This document shows positions 25,514 to 37,040 of a DNA stretch of 64,000 bases, in pieces (positions within the stretch are counted from its first letter, which is position 1; each line of letters begins with the position of its first letter). The translations under genes and the position numbers were made by a program. The notes under the pieces were generated by a model. The model did not search any database. It was given only the letters and a program-made list of their open reading frames with translations, and was not told where the DNA came from. The stretch spans positions 4,901,903 to 4,965,902 of the forward strand of contig JADCRB010000025.1 in the NCBI GenBank assembly GCA_021464245.1. The letters are read 5' to 3'. Source of the DNA: Carallia brachiata (Eukaryota; Streptophyta; Magnoliopsida; Malpighiales; Rhizophoraceae).

Positions 25514-26705
25514 TTAACATGGAAGCTGGCTCGGTTGCTGATGGCCGGTCACGAGGTCGTCCAGCATCCAGAGGTCCACCAAGTCGATCACGCCGCCTCC
25601 GGTGCCAGCGCTTCCACTCAGCTGAGCCGCCATTTTTTCGGGCTCCAAGCCCAAAAACGACTCCAAGCTTGAAATCTGATCCTTCAGCGCGTACTCGCTA
25701 GCCACTCCCAACCCATAAACAGTGTAGGGCGACAAAGTGGGTGTGAAGCTTGTTGGGGCCATCTCCGGAGCGGCTGGCACGCAGCGCCTTTTGGTTGGTG
25801 GTGGCGCCGCCTCCGACAGGGCTGCAGCCCGTATTTTTGGCGGTGCTTGTGAGGGAGGAAAGTTGAGCTTGGCCTTGTCGCCGCGGATGCGCTTAGCAGC
25901 TTCGTCGTAGGCTCGAGCTGCTTCCTCAGCTGTGTTGTAAGTGCCAAGCCAGACTCGGACCCCTTTGTACGGGTCTCTGATCTCGGCCGCCCATTTGCCC
26001 CACGGCCTTTGCCTTATTCCTCTGTACACGTTCTTTCGAGTCCTCTGGGTCTTCTTCTTTCCTTCCTTCTCTGTGGCAGGTCTCTGCTTCTCAGCCTTTT
26101 CACTCCTATCTGCAATGAAATTTAACAAAAGATTCTAAGCATGCATAAAACACCCACTACAAAAATCAACAGAAATCTCAGGTAAAATCCAAAGCTTAGA
26201 TCTTTCCGCCGGTGATACAAAAAGCAAAAACTGAATTTTTAGTCTTATCTAAAACTTCAATGGAAAACAAAATGGGAGAATTTAGTCTGCATAATAGTTC
26301 AAAATTGAGACAGTAATATGGAACAAAACCAAAACCCAAAAGTTGGATAATTTACAGTAACTATCCCATTTTACCATAGAGGAGGCCTCAACCAACCCAA
26401 AAAATGTATTTGATAAACTACCCAGATAAGAATTAATTTCTTGAAAAGTAAAGTGAAATAAACCAAAAAAAATAAAAAAAACAAAGAATGATACCTTCTT
26501 GGCTGAGTTGCTTGGGGCTTTGATCAAGGGGAAACTTGAGATCAGACTGGTTTGTGGAGAGGACGTCTTTACCATTAGTAATGGGGTAGTCCAATCCGAG
26601 AAGGTCAGAGCCGGTGTCAAGCTCAGCCCAGAGCTTTTCCACCGTCAATTTCTGTCCCGCCCTCCGCAGAGGAAAGATATCGGACATTATTGGACCTCCA
26701 CACAT
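25514..26705 (-). CDS. Group VII ERF (AP2/ERF) transcription factor, RAP2.3/RAP2.12-like
   Basis: Two exons, 26705-26495 and 26109-25514, give 268 aa. The start is fixed by the N-terminus [13 protein letters not shown], the conserved group VII motif. In this family Met1 removal exposes Cys2, which plant cysteine oxidases oxidise to trigger N-degron turnover, so the protein acts as an oxygen sensor controlling hypoxia genes. Residues 12-30 continue with the family-typical [12 protein letters not shown]. The single AP2/ERF DNA-binding domain lies at about residues 98-156 ([20 protein letters not shown], then [19 protein letters not shown]), preceded by a basic nuclear-localisation-like stretch ([12 protein letters not shown]). 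The single intron after about residue 70 is at the place usual for group VII genes. Group membership is certain; which paralogue it is cannot be said. Confidence 0.95.
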
Positions 26706-26733
26706 TTTTTTAGTGCTCTTCCAGAAACACAGA

Positions 26734-26759
26734 AGAGAGAGAGAGAGAGAGAGAGAGAG
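26734..26759. repeat. (AG)n microsatellite in the ERF 5' leader
   Basis: An uninterrupted AG run, CT on the coding strand, sits about 30 bp upstream of the ERF-VII start codon, followed by further gagaga. CT-rich leaders are common in plant 5' untranslated regions. It is a likely length-polymorphic marker. Confidence 0.9.
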
Positions 26760-26819
26760 CCTGTGAGAGAGGGAAGGAGACAGACAAAGGCTTATCTTAT
26801 GTATTGATGCTTCCAAATA

Positions 26820-29477
26820 GGATGCATTATCGATAATTTATCAAATTTTTTTTATTATAAATTCAATTGACTTTTTTATTATAATAAAAAAATTTATTAT
26901 GAGTATATTAATTATTAAATTTATGAATTGTATTTGAAATAAATATTATTTATTAATATCTTATTTAATTATTTTATAAAAATAAATTTATTATTTAAAT
27001 ATTAATAAAATTGAGTGTGATTTTATTATTAGAGATTACAATAATTATCTATTTTAAAACTTAACATCGTGTCATAAACTTTGGTCACCTTTTTAGAGCC
27101 ACACAACACTTGTTAGAGGGATGATACAGATGTAGAAATTCGAACTCAAATTATCAATATTAAAATATGTATACTTACCACTCAACCATCGTTCTGCGTG
27201 CTAATTCAATCTACCTAATGCCATATATGTATTGAGAAAAGATAATTATGAATTTATTAATAAGTTTATTATGCATAAATTTTAATTATAAATTTATGAT
27301 GTATAAAATTATTAAAATTAATGAACAATATATTTATAAAAAAATGTGTATAAGAGATTAATTTAGTTTAACTCTCGGTCTCTGTTAGCCAATATAGTTT
27401 TGTTTATATTAATTTATTATTATTTTAAAATTATTTAAATTAAGTTATACAATTTTTTTGCATACTGTTGCTACACGGAATTGCCGCTAATACTAAGCGT
27501 TTCTAATTCGAAGTACTTTTAGAACCTATTAAAAAAATATATAGTTTTAATGGACCTGACGGTTACGACCAAACAGCCCGTATGCAAACAAGCAATCACC
27601 AATCACGTTTGTTTCCTTCCGAGCAATGATCGGACGGTGGAGAGTGAATCAGTTAGAGAAATCCCGGAGAGATCAGGGGAGACAGGGAAAAGACGTGGGT
27701 GGACCGAACTATGGAGCTTCACGATGACCGCACGATCAAACGGCGGGGACCACCTAGTATTTCGAGACTCCAACAGCAATGACGTGGCTGTATTTAATTG
27801 GGGAAGCAAACTTTGTGTGCGTTTTGCTAGGGTATAGCCCAGGGCGATACATGCATGGCAGACCAGAGGGCGAAATTGCAACATAAAGCCAAAAGAGAGT
27901 TGATGCTACTAGTGCACCGACGGTTGAGACGTTCGTATGTTGTTCGGTTAAAAATTTTAAATTTAGATTTGTGTAAAAATATTCACTGAAATTTAATTTA
28001 TATTTATAAGAGATAATTTTTTAATAAATATAATACTTTTTTGATGAAATTATGCGTATCATTTTTGTTTTCTTTTTTCTTTTTTAAAAAAGAAGAGTTG
28101 ATACTTGACGGCGTCATTGCAATTTTCTTTTCTTTTATTAATGGGAGGTACTTTTTTAAAATAAATAAAATATTAGTAGCTTTAGAATTTCTTACGTTAT
28201 GTTTGATAAAAGAGGTTGGCGCGTTGATTCTGTAGGATCAATTTCAACGATAGATAAAAGCACTATTTATAGCCAACTTTGAAGCTGAAGTATTTTTATA
28301 AGCTTAATCATTTTCATTAAAAAAAATTACATTTTACCTATTGTGTTCTCAGTTTAATAACAATTCAAACCTCATTTTACCAATTGTATTCTCAATCTAA
28401 TGACAATTCAAACCTCCCTTTTCAGATGAACAAAAAATATATCATGAATAACATCATTTAATCAAACGTAACGAAAATAATTAAAAAAAGTATATTTACT
28501 CATTTCTTGACGAAGTTTATAATATTTTGAAAAATAAGATTCTAACAATTGTCAAATCACATATAAATGTATTTTCCGACCAAAAATTTCAATATCAACA
28601 TCTCCATTAAAAAAAACGATAACAAATAATTTTGCTCTATAACTCATTACCGAAGTGCTTTTTTCTCATCTTAAGAAGTGAAAAGTAATTTACTCTTTTT
28701 AGACAAAAAAGGAGTAATTTAGTTTTTTTTTAAAAAATTGTAATGACATTTTTATAATTATTTCAGGTTTTTGTCAACGGTTTTAACAGAGGAAGTTGTA
28801 CAATCCAAATATCGGTAATTTTTGTTCACATTTTACGATGCAAGGTGTAAATTTTTATTCAACGCAATTTAGAGTATGTTGAATGTAAAATTTCTAATTT
28901 ATTATTGAACATTTAAAAACAATTTATGATGATCTGTGGGAAGGTCATGCCTTGAAATAAGAAGCATTTACGTTTTAACTGGCGAACTTACTATTTATAG
29001 ACCTTCTATCTTACTTCGAAGTTAGAATTACTTGCTAAAACTTGAGCACACCATTTTCATTATGTTTGGATTGTAAGAAAAAATTGTGAAGGAAAGGAAT
29101 TAGGAATTAAAAGATAGTTAGATTTAACCTAAAACAGTTGGTTGCCAACTATCAGTTGGGAAGGTCTAACGTTACCCTCACTAACCTCTTTCTCTATTGT
29201 TGTGCTAGCAACTCCTTTGAACAAAAAAATAAAAAAAGTTTTAGAGAATATTTTCCAATTTTTTGTAACTCAAATCTTGATGCTCTAACAATTTTTATTA
29301 TTTTTTCGGTTCATTATCCATTTATATCACATATCAAGAAATCATTTAAAAAAAATCATTTCAGTAAAAAAAAAAAAAAGACAAAAACCAAAAGAGAAGA
29401 AGCAAATGTGGATCCGAAATATAAGAGAGAATGAAATGCCTTAATTGCTCGTTCCTAGCAAAATGGTGCTTATCTGA
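26820..29477. other. Intergenic DNA upstream of the ERF gene
   Basis: 26820-27060 is AT-rich and should contain the ERF promoter. Open frames on both strands at 27550-27884 overlap each other and have no recognised domain. 28290-28440 repeats the phrase gtattctca/gtgttctcag with aatgacaattcaaacct. A tRNA-like SINE remnant at 27090-27215 is listed separately. Confidence 0.4.
27090..27215 (-). mobile_element. Possible tRNA-derived SINE remnant
   Basis: On the minus strand the sequence reads gatggttgagtggtaagta, then about 30 bp later gagttcgaatttc. These resemble the A box and B box of the internal RNA polymerase III promoter of tRNA-derived SINEs at a suitable spacing. No target duplication was found and no intact tRNA cloverleaf can be drawn, so it is not a functional tRNA gene. 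Confidence 0.45.
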
Positions 29478-29640
29478 ATATAAAAGCAATTAGAAGTTGA
29501 ACATTTGGTTCACCGGTTGAGAGGGTTGTCTATCAACTAGTAAGTAGGGGTTCAAATTCCACTAGATCTCACTTTTTCCTTTTCGAATGTCCAATAGGGT
29601 TCCTTATAAATAAAAAAAAATATATATATAAAAGCAATTA
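29478..29640 (+). mobile_element. tRNA-derived SINE with perfect 15-bp target duplication
   Basis: The element is 29493-29625 (133 bp). It has an A-box-like tggttcaccggttgag, a B-box-like gggttcaaattcc, and an A-rich 3' tail (taaataaaaaaaaata). The 15-mer atataaaagcaatta occurs exactly on both sides (29478-29492 and 29626-29640). The combination of pol III boxes, A-rich tail and duplication identifies a SINE in plus orientation. The intact duplication suggests a fairly young insertion. Confidence 0.85.
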
Positions 29641-31966
29641 TAGTTGCAAATGTGGACAATTAATTTGGACCAAATGTTTATGGTAAGCATTGGCAGTTGG
29701 GCTAGGCAGAAGATCAGACCCTTGAACAAAGGCTTAGGCATATAATTACTCTAGACCATATGGCAAGCACTACAGAGCCACAAACAACCCCTATTAAGAA
29801 ATAAGAAGGAATGCTATATGCTGCAACCACCTAGTCAGTTCGTGCCACTTTTGTTATAAGATCGTAATACTTTCTGACAAAACGGTAGAATACCTTCATT
29901 TTCCCATTTTATGCATCAAAAATTAAAATAAAAAAAAAATTGGCCAATTTCTAAAGAATAACATTGCATCAATAAGAAAGGCAAGTTGAAGAAGGCTTTT
30001 AGGAAACAGCTAGAGGGAGTCTACCTTTCTGTTTCTGCCTCCCAACTTCTCACATGACCTCTTTCCAAGAAACAAACCAACAAAAGACTGAGGTCGGCGG
30101 TGGGCCTAGTTCTATCACCTAAGCTGTCTTGACCCTATAAGCGTAAGGAATTATCTCTGTCAATTTAAAACCACCATCCTTGATAAATTTGAGTGTCTTG
30201 ACAGTGCCTAGATTACACTATTATCATTAGTAATTGCATATTTTTAGTTTTTATGCACCCAATAATAATGATAATGTAATATAAGTTAGTAAGAAGGGAG
30301 AAATTGACCGTATCCACGTACAAGAATGAATACCGGACTAAAAAGTTGGCATTAATCTGACCAAGTTCACGTCTTGGTGAGTGTCGACTGTCAAGGCGAA
30401 GCAGGTCTCGCTAAACCACTCATTGAAAACGTGGGGCGCGCCCATTCAACCCGCTCCTCATATCCATCCCACCGCATCGCCCATCAGTGCGTCATATGTA
30501 GTGTTTTCTCAAGTAAATTTGAGTCACCAAGTATATAAGTAATCGTGCCACTTCCAAATGAAATAATTTGAAAATTTACATTAGATCATAGAAACCTCCT
30601 CTTCCAAATTTTGGCGAAATCAAACAGTTTTATCAATTATGTTTATAACATTACAGATTCACTACAAATTCCCCATGCCATATTTCGTAATTATTGTAAC
30701 TCTCGGTTGCAGCCGAAAAAAAAAAAAAACTGTAAGCAAGCAGTCAAGCACCAGTCTCCCAATCGCCCCGTAACTATATTCCTTTCCTAACCCCTAAACT
30801 CATCTCCAAGAAACGAATTGGATACGGCATTGACACGTTAACCGTTATACATAATATCTATATATTCGATATACATCAAATTTAGGTGTAAGTTTTATAA
30901 ATTTTTATAATTTTTTAACTCCATCAACTTATGATATGTAATAATATTAAAATTAATGTACAACAGAAATAAAAAATAAATAAAAAAAATAGACAAGTCA
31001 ACTCTGCATTCGTTTATTAAAATTCTATCTTCAATTACCCATTTCCTTTAAGTTTTCTCGCAAACACACAGTTTAATCATCCAATACCCGCACAACCATC
31101 GGATTGGATGAGTGTACAATACCATCATTGAATCCAATGACTATCACTGTATGGCCTTCAATTCCCGCAGCCGTGGGACATTTGTATGTCTTGCGAATGG
31201 CGTCATTTTCTTATCATTAGCTTCTCCAGTCTCCTTTGACGTCCGCAACTTGTAGAGATAAGAAGTAATTTTAAGGTTGCTGAATAAAGCCTTAAAAACC
31301 CCGGAAAGAATCTACTCCATCCCGCCTACATCAGTTGCGAGTTGGGAATTTTAATCCTCCTAACCGTCCTGCAGCAAACATCATAGCTGCAAAATGGGGA
31401 TTGATCCATGCAGACTTTTGAGGGCCATTTTTATGTTGTTTTCCCGTCGCTGCCAACACGGAAAGTACGATTGTCCAAAAGCTATAGCATTTCTAATAAG
31501 CCATAGCCGTGCAATGGCAGCTGATCACAGGGGTCTCTCGGAAAATAATTGTTGACCTGAAAATTGATGAAAGCAAGGAGGGAAAAACTCGCACATATCG
31601 TCCAGAGTAGCGACAGTGAATTTTGTAAGCAATGTCTTGAATCCACCATGTGAAACAACTTGAACAGTTACTGGGTATCCGCGTTATATTTAACACTCAA
31701 ATGAACGGTCGAACTGATCACATGCATCTTAAATTTTTTCACAGAAAAATGCAGGCTGCAATGTAATTGCAAAATTTCAAAGCTTTTTTCAAGCATCAAA
31801 TACAAGTCCTTCCAGTAACAATCAAGAAAAAAAGACGTTTAACGCATCACGCATGTAAGAATCAATTTAAGTGCAAATATTAATTTCCCTGTAGTTTTTG
31901 TGAGATGGGGAAGGTATCGACATAATTGAAGACACTAAGGTAGAAATATAGCATTTTGGAACCTCA
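29641..31966. other. Intergenic DNA, no gene recognised
   Basis: No family-level coding signal was seen on either strand. 30350-30480 is more GC-rich than its surroundings (includes ggggcgcgccc near 30433) but has no open frame of note. About 31870-31966 is presumably the 3' untranslated region of the TPR gene. Confidence 0.4.
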
Positions 31967-33973
31967 CTAGCTTGCCATTTGAGTCAACCGGTGAATGGTA
32001 CTCCTTGCAATTCTGTTAACAGGATCAATCTTCAGGACATTTCGCAGATCTTCTGCCCCAAGTTTGTACTTCTCCATGCTTTCGTACAGAAGTGCACGTT
32101 GTACAAGGACAGATACATTTGCTTCATCGTGTTCAAGCACCTGCACACGATGGAAGAGGATTAAGTTCTCGTCACTCCAGTCAAGGTGACCAAGAAATGT
32201 GGTTGTACAATTCACATGAAGAATACAAGAACAATCATCCTGACAGAAGATGATAAGTCATGCCAGATTGTATTGCCTACACGGCAACTTGCCCTAACAG
32301 GCACGCTGCAATTTTTGAATGGGATATAATTAACTAATTGTTCCATGGGGACTTGTTTTGTTATCCTTTTGATTAGTAGAATAGGACTTATGTAACAGTA
32401 TACTCTGGTCAGCATTCAGAATTGCAATAGACCGTGCAATTAGACAACTGCCCATGGCAACCTGTGGGATCAAATATTCATAACCACCGACTACGCATCT
32501 TCCATAGAAAGCCAGTAGTTTAGAGTGCAAATCACATAAAGGAAGAATCACCTCAATTATTTAATGTCAACACATAATGTTGACGATTATGATTAACTAA
32601 AAATCGCAAACTCATGAACACTGCTAGATATCATTAAGCAAGAATAAAAGAGGAGCAAATACCTTGGAACAGTCAGCCACTGCCTTCTTATACTCTCCAA
32701 CTTCTTTATAGCAAGAAGCTCGACACGACAAAACCTCCATAGTGGAACCCTCATCACCTGCTTTGTCAAGAAGTACAATGGCCCAAGACAACCACTTGAT
32801 AGCATCAGCATATTGGCCCTGCCTTTGATGATCCATACCCTTGTTTTTAGCTGCAGAAGCTGTGATCCCGGCAGGAGGAGGAGGAAGCCCTTCGAGCTCA
32901 GTGGTGGCACCACCTCCATCATTCCCACTTCCTTCAAACTCTGAGCGCAATCCCCAATCATCAACTCCCGAGAATTGCTGTCCTTCCATTCCTTTAGATG
33001 CTGTTGTAGCACTTCCAGACGAAAAGGAAGAAAACATGTCAAGCGGATCACCACCAGAGTTTTGTACAGGAAGCTGCTTCCGTGAAGCAGAGTCCTTACT
33101 AGCAACCCCAATATCATCCAAATTTGAATTGGAACCTATGTTTGTTCCGGAAAAATTACTACTATTGTTTGCGCTAAAACCACCGGACTTAAATGCTGTT
33201 GTACTTGTTCTGGAAACATTTTGAAAATTTCCAAATCCATCGTCATTTTGAAAACCAGCATTGGCTTTCTTGTCTTTACTGGCAGAATTAAGACTACCTG
33301 ATCGTTCTTTCGATCCAAAATCAACCAAAGAACCAAAAGGGTCTCCATTTCCACTCGCTACACCTTCATTCATACTTTTCATCGACGGACCACCTAAATT
33401 TGCACTCTTCTTATTCAATCTAGCTTTAACATTACTGCTATTTATATTGTATCCAGCAGAAAGACCCCCAAGACTATCATTAGATCCCCAATTTCCACTG
33501 GATTTAGCCGAATTACCGCTTTTTGGCAATGATTCGGCCAAATTCCCCATAGAGTACGGACCTTTACTCGCGGCATTTTTCAAAGGAACATTGCCGGAAC
33601 CCTTATTTCCCTGCCCCAAAGCAGAGTTAACCAAATCCCCAAACAAATTCGGATTCTTTCCCACAATCCCAATCCCTGAACCGGAGCCCGTTGAGTTCCA
33701 GGTCTTCCCAAGAATATCACCCGCCATGGAATTGGGTCCGTTTAACCCAGTGGGCGCTGGTTGGTGAGTCCAGGAAGGCTTGTTGGGTTTCCAAGCGGGC
33801 TTTGGCTGCGTAGTCGTCGTGGTTGTCGAAGATGAATTCGATGATGAATAACCAGAGGAGGTTTGGTTCTTCCTCTGGTCATTGAGGGACTTGGGTCCAC
33901 CCGTTCCGATCCCGAAATCAAAATTGAAATTGTTCAACGACCCAGATGGCCCTTTCCCGTAATTCGAGTTCAT
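31967..33973 (-). CDS. Tetratricopeptide-repeat protein with long Gly/Ser/Asn-rich N-terminus
   Basis: Two coding exons, 33973-32663 and 32140-31967 (stop TAG), give 494 aa; the intron is GT-AG and in phase 0. Residues 1 to about 370 are low-complexity and rich in Gly, Ser and Asn, with poly-Ser and poly-Thr tracts at about 43-55 and short FG/DPF-like words (DPFGSL, FGDL). About 375-437 begins the helical TPR region (MDHQRQGQYADAIKWLSWA, ASCYKEVGEYKKAVADCSKV), and exon 2 completes it (YESMEKYKLGAEDL, then VLKIDPVNRIA). TPR domains bind partner proteins, often chaperone C-termini; the disordered front with DPF-like words recalls adaptors of vesicle traffic, but that is inference. It lies 3' of a polygalacturonase on the same strand, with no sign of shared function. 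The specific biological role is unknown to me. Confidence 0.85.
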
Positions 33974-34894
33974 CTTAAAGAAACAGATGAAATCTACTGG
34001 GATCTAGGGAGGAGAATTGATTCTGAGTATAAACAAGAACCAACCTGGTGATTTTCAATGCAAAAGATCGAAGGAAAATAAAGATCGGCACCGAGCAATG
34101 TTTGATATTCGGTGCTGAAGGTGGCGCGCGAGCTTTGGCGTTTAGTTATCGGAGATCGGGATGGCAAAGAGCTGGGATTAAGTTGGTTTCGGTGGGTAGT
34201 TGGCCAATCTGATAACAGAGGGAATGTTGTTTGAGATTTTTAGGTAGCCTGTTTTGAATTCTGGAAAGTTTTTTTTTTTTTCTTTTATTTTATTTTTAAA
34301 AATACTTTTAATTGTAATATTAATAAATTTTAAGTTTAACATGTTCTTTTTATATAAATTACTTTCAATCTTAAAGACAGAAACAGTCAAGAGACTCAAT
34401 TCGAACTAATATGAAAAAAAATTACACCACAGCACCATATGATTGATTGTTGCTAGCACTTTGCATAACCACAAATTATAATTTAAATCTTAAAGCACAT
34501 AAATTGTGATTTGACTTCTTAAATCTAAGTTTTAAACTTCTTTTAATCATCAATCTATATTTTAAACTTAGCACAGGAGAAAAACTTTTTTTAATCATCA
34601 ATCTATATTTTAAACTTAGCACAGGAGAACTGTCAATTTGAATTGTCTTTGTCTACAGTGTATGGAGTCTGCGTCCGTCAGGCACTCATTTGGTACTTGT
34701 TCATAAAATGGCAAAATTTGGAAAGAATTGAGTAAAGAAATATAAAATTTTGATTGGCCAGCCAGGCAGCCAAACAAACTGTAGGACTCTACGCTGTGTC
34801 CCCATCCAACTCATCCAATCCAAATTTATAACAGTTGGTACATTGAGAGGCAAATCATCCATCTGCATTTGCACCCAAGATTTTTCTTTCCAAG
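33974..34894. other. Intergenic spacer between polygalacturonase and TPR genes
   Basis: The stretch 33974-34200 is the likely 5' leader and promoter of the TPR gene. 34541-34632 contains a 41-bp sequence (ttttaatcatcaatctatat and onward through cttagcacaggagaa) repeated with a 48-bp period. The rest is AT-rich with no gene. Confidence 0.5.
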
Positions 34895-37040
34895 TCAGAA
34901 GAAGGAACTCAGAACTTCTAAGCCATTGACAGCTCCCTTAACATTCAAGTGGCCATGCCTGCTACGGCTTGGTACTGTGCGGTTCAGTTGAACGTGATGG
35001 AGCCGGATTTCCTCACAAGGAACACTGGAACTGCACAGCAATTTCACTGCAGACTCGGTGTTGTAGGTGCCACGGATGTTCTTGACAGTGATGCTTCTGA
35101 GTTTCACAAGCGATGGCTAGTGCAAGCACAAGCATTACTAAGAGTAACACCCATTAACCCTTGTCCAAGATTTCTTGCTTTTTTTAGAAGTGAAATCGAT
35201 AATGCATATATGTGACTAGGAAAAAAGTAGACAACTGGGGTTTTTTTTTAGAATTTTTGTCCAACTGATGCGTTAAAGTGCAACAAAATGAAGTTATAAG
35301 TAATTCTTTTTTCTATTTATATTTTATTAATGTGGCTTCAAAACGAATGAAAATTTGTTGCAATTTAACACATTAGTTAGACAAAAATTTAGGCAAAAAC
35401 CTTTAATGAGCAATGGATACCTTAGAAATGTCGCAGCTGTCTGAAGGGCAGTATTCTTGGTCAATGATAATGGGGTTGGACACATTGATCATGACAATAT
35501 CCTCAAAATTCATGTCGTAAGCACTGCTTCCCGGAGAACCTGGCCACGTCTTTACTCGAACACCATTCCGAGTATCCTTGATCTTACAGTTGTGAACTCT
35601 AATCCCAACCACATCACCCTCGTTTGGGAATTTCCCTAGGCTCCCTACACTGTTATACAATATCATAAAAACATTGGACTGCACGAATCTCTTTAATGGG
35701 AGTGCTTAATTTTTGAGTGATGTTGCTGCCATTAATAATACTGCCTTAAGAGCAAGATGCAAACCTGATTCCATGGCCTGGACCACATACAATATTGAAA
35801 ATGGAGATGTTTATGCTACCGGGTCCAATTGAGACACAATCATCGCCAACACCAATTTTGGAATAACTGATGTTAATATTACTGGACTGACTAATGTGGA
35901 TACCATCAGTGTTTGGGCTGTCCCATGGAGCTCTAACTATAAGCCGTCGGACATTAATGTGGTTGCTTCCATGGAAACCAATATGGAAACCCTTGCCGTT
36001 TAACAGGGTAATCTTGCTGATTGTCCCGCATGAAACATTTGAGAACTTCAAGGACTGTACGTATTAACGAAGTGGGCAGAACTTGGGTTCAAAACCAAAT
36101 CTTGTGTAACAAAAAAAAAATATTATAGTACAAGAAGTTTAGCTAGAACTTACTGTCACCAATTTTTCACAGGTTGCTGATTTCTGGCAACTGATCTGGT
36201 TCCAGGCTTCTACTTCTCCTCGACCGTCGAATTTTGTCTTTCCAAATTCTCCAGTGAGTACTAGTTCCCTCAGACTTTTGAACTCAATCCAGTCAGAATC
36301 TTCGAAGGCATCCAAGCTAGGTGGAGCCAGCAAACTCCCTTTGATCATAACGACAGGAGACTGGTTGTGATAGCAAGGGCCTCTGAATGAGATTGGACCA
36401 ACTAAATATGTGCCCTCTGGCACATAGAAAGTAGAGTTTCCATCATAACTGCATGCAGCATCCCAAGCTTCTAAGAATGCCTGTTTTACGGACAAAAGGA
36501 AAGGCACGGGTGATGCCTCAAATTTGTCAATTTCAACAAGGTGAAAAATTGCCTAAACTTGTCAAATGTACTCATAAGTGAAAAAAAAAAAGGCTTCCCA
36601 AGTCTCCTAAACTGTGGGGTCTGCAGAAGGGTGAATTTTCTTAAATAAATTCTTCAGAATTAGAGACATAACTTACTACTATCTGTCTCACCATCAGCTA
36701 TTGCTCCATGAAAAGTAACATCAAACATGCCTTCTGTAGGTCCCAAATCTGCTTCGGGAGGCTCTGAAGGGGGCGGAAGTGGCGCAGGACCTGGTGACTC
36801 TGCTGGCCCTTTACCGCTTTCAGGGGATTTGGCTGACGGAGCAGGAATTGGTGAGGGTGACTCAGCTGATACCAAATCTGTTTCAGGAGATTGAGCATCT
36901 GTTACGGAAGATGACGGTGCTGGTGAATCAGCTGAAGGTACTAGCGCCGGGTCTGTCAATGCACAAATGATCATTACATTTCTTGCCTGAAACAGAGCCG
37001 TATAAAGAGCTAATAGACTCCATCTGATTGCCATCTTCAT
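34895..37040 (-). CDS. Polygalacturonase-like glycoside hydrolase family 28 protein, 5 exons, damaged first donor site
   Basis: Coding segments in transcript order are 37040-36672, 36480-36154, 36054-35765, 35649-35421 and 35116-34895; joined as the family requires they give 478 aa. The ATG at 37040 opens a signal-peptide-like stretch (IRWSLLALYTALF), followed by a Pro/Ser/Glu-rich linker (about residues 32-100, many SP pairs) and the right-handed beta-helix catalytic domain. The GH28 catalytic signatures are present: NTDG (280-283), GDDC (303-304 are the aspartates), GHG (325-327) and RVK (360-362, where most members have RIK). The enzyme would hydrolyse pectic galacturonan in the wall. Introns 2-4 are GT-AG, but the conserved reading DSSK|AFLEAW needs an intron starting TTATGT at 36671, where GTATGT would be expected. 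The nearby GTAAGT at 36676 shifts the frame. Normal splicing is therefore doubtful. Confidence 0.85.

Noticed and set aside
26706..26816. In-frame upstream extension of the ERF-VII protein that would hide the Cys2 degron
   Set aside because: The open frame continues upstream, but its first codon is TTG and there is no ATG, so MCGG remains the natural start.
33136..33767. Open frames overlapping TPR exon 1 on both strands
   Set aside because: Shadows of the low-complexity Gly/Ser/Asn coding sequence; no domain and no splice support.
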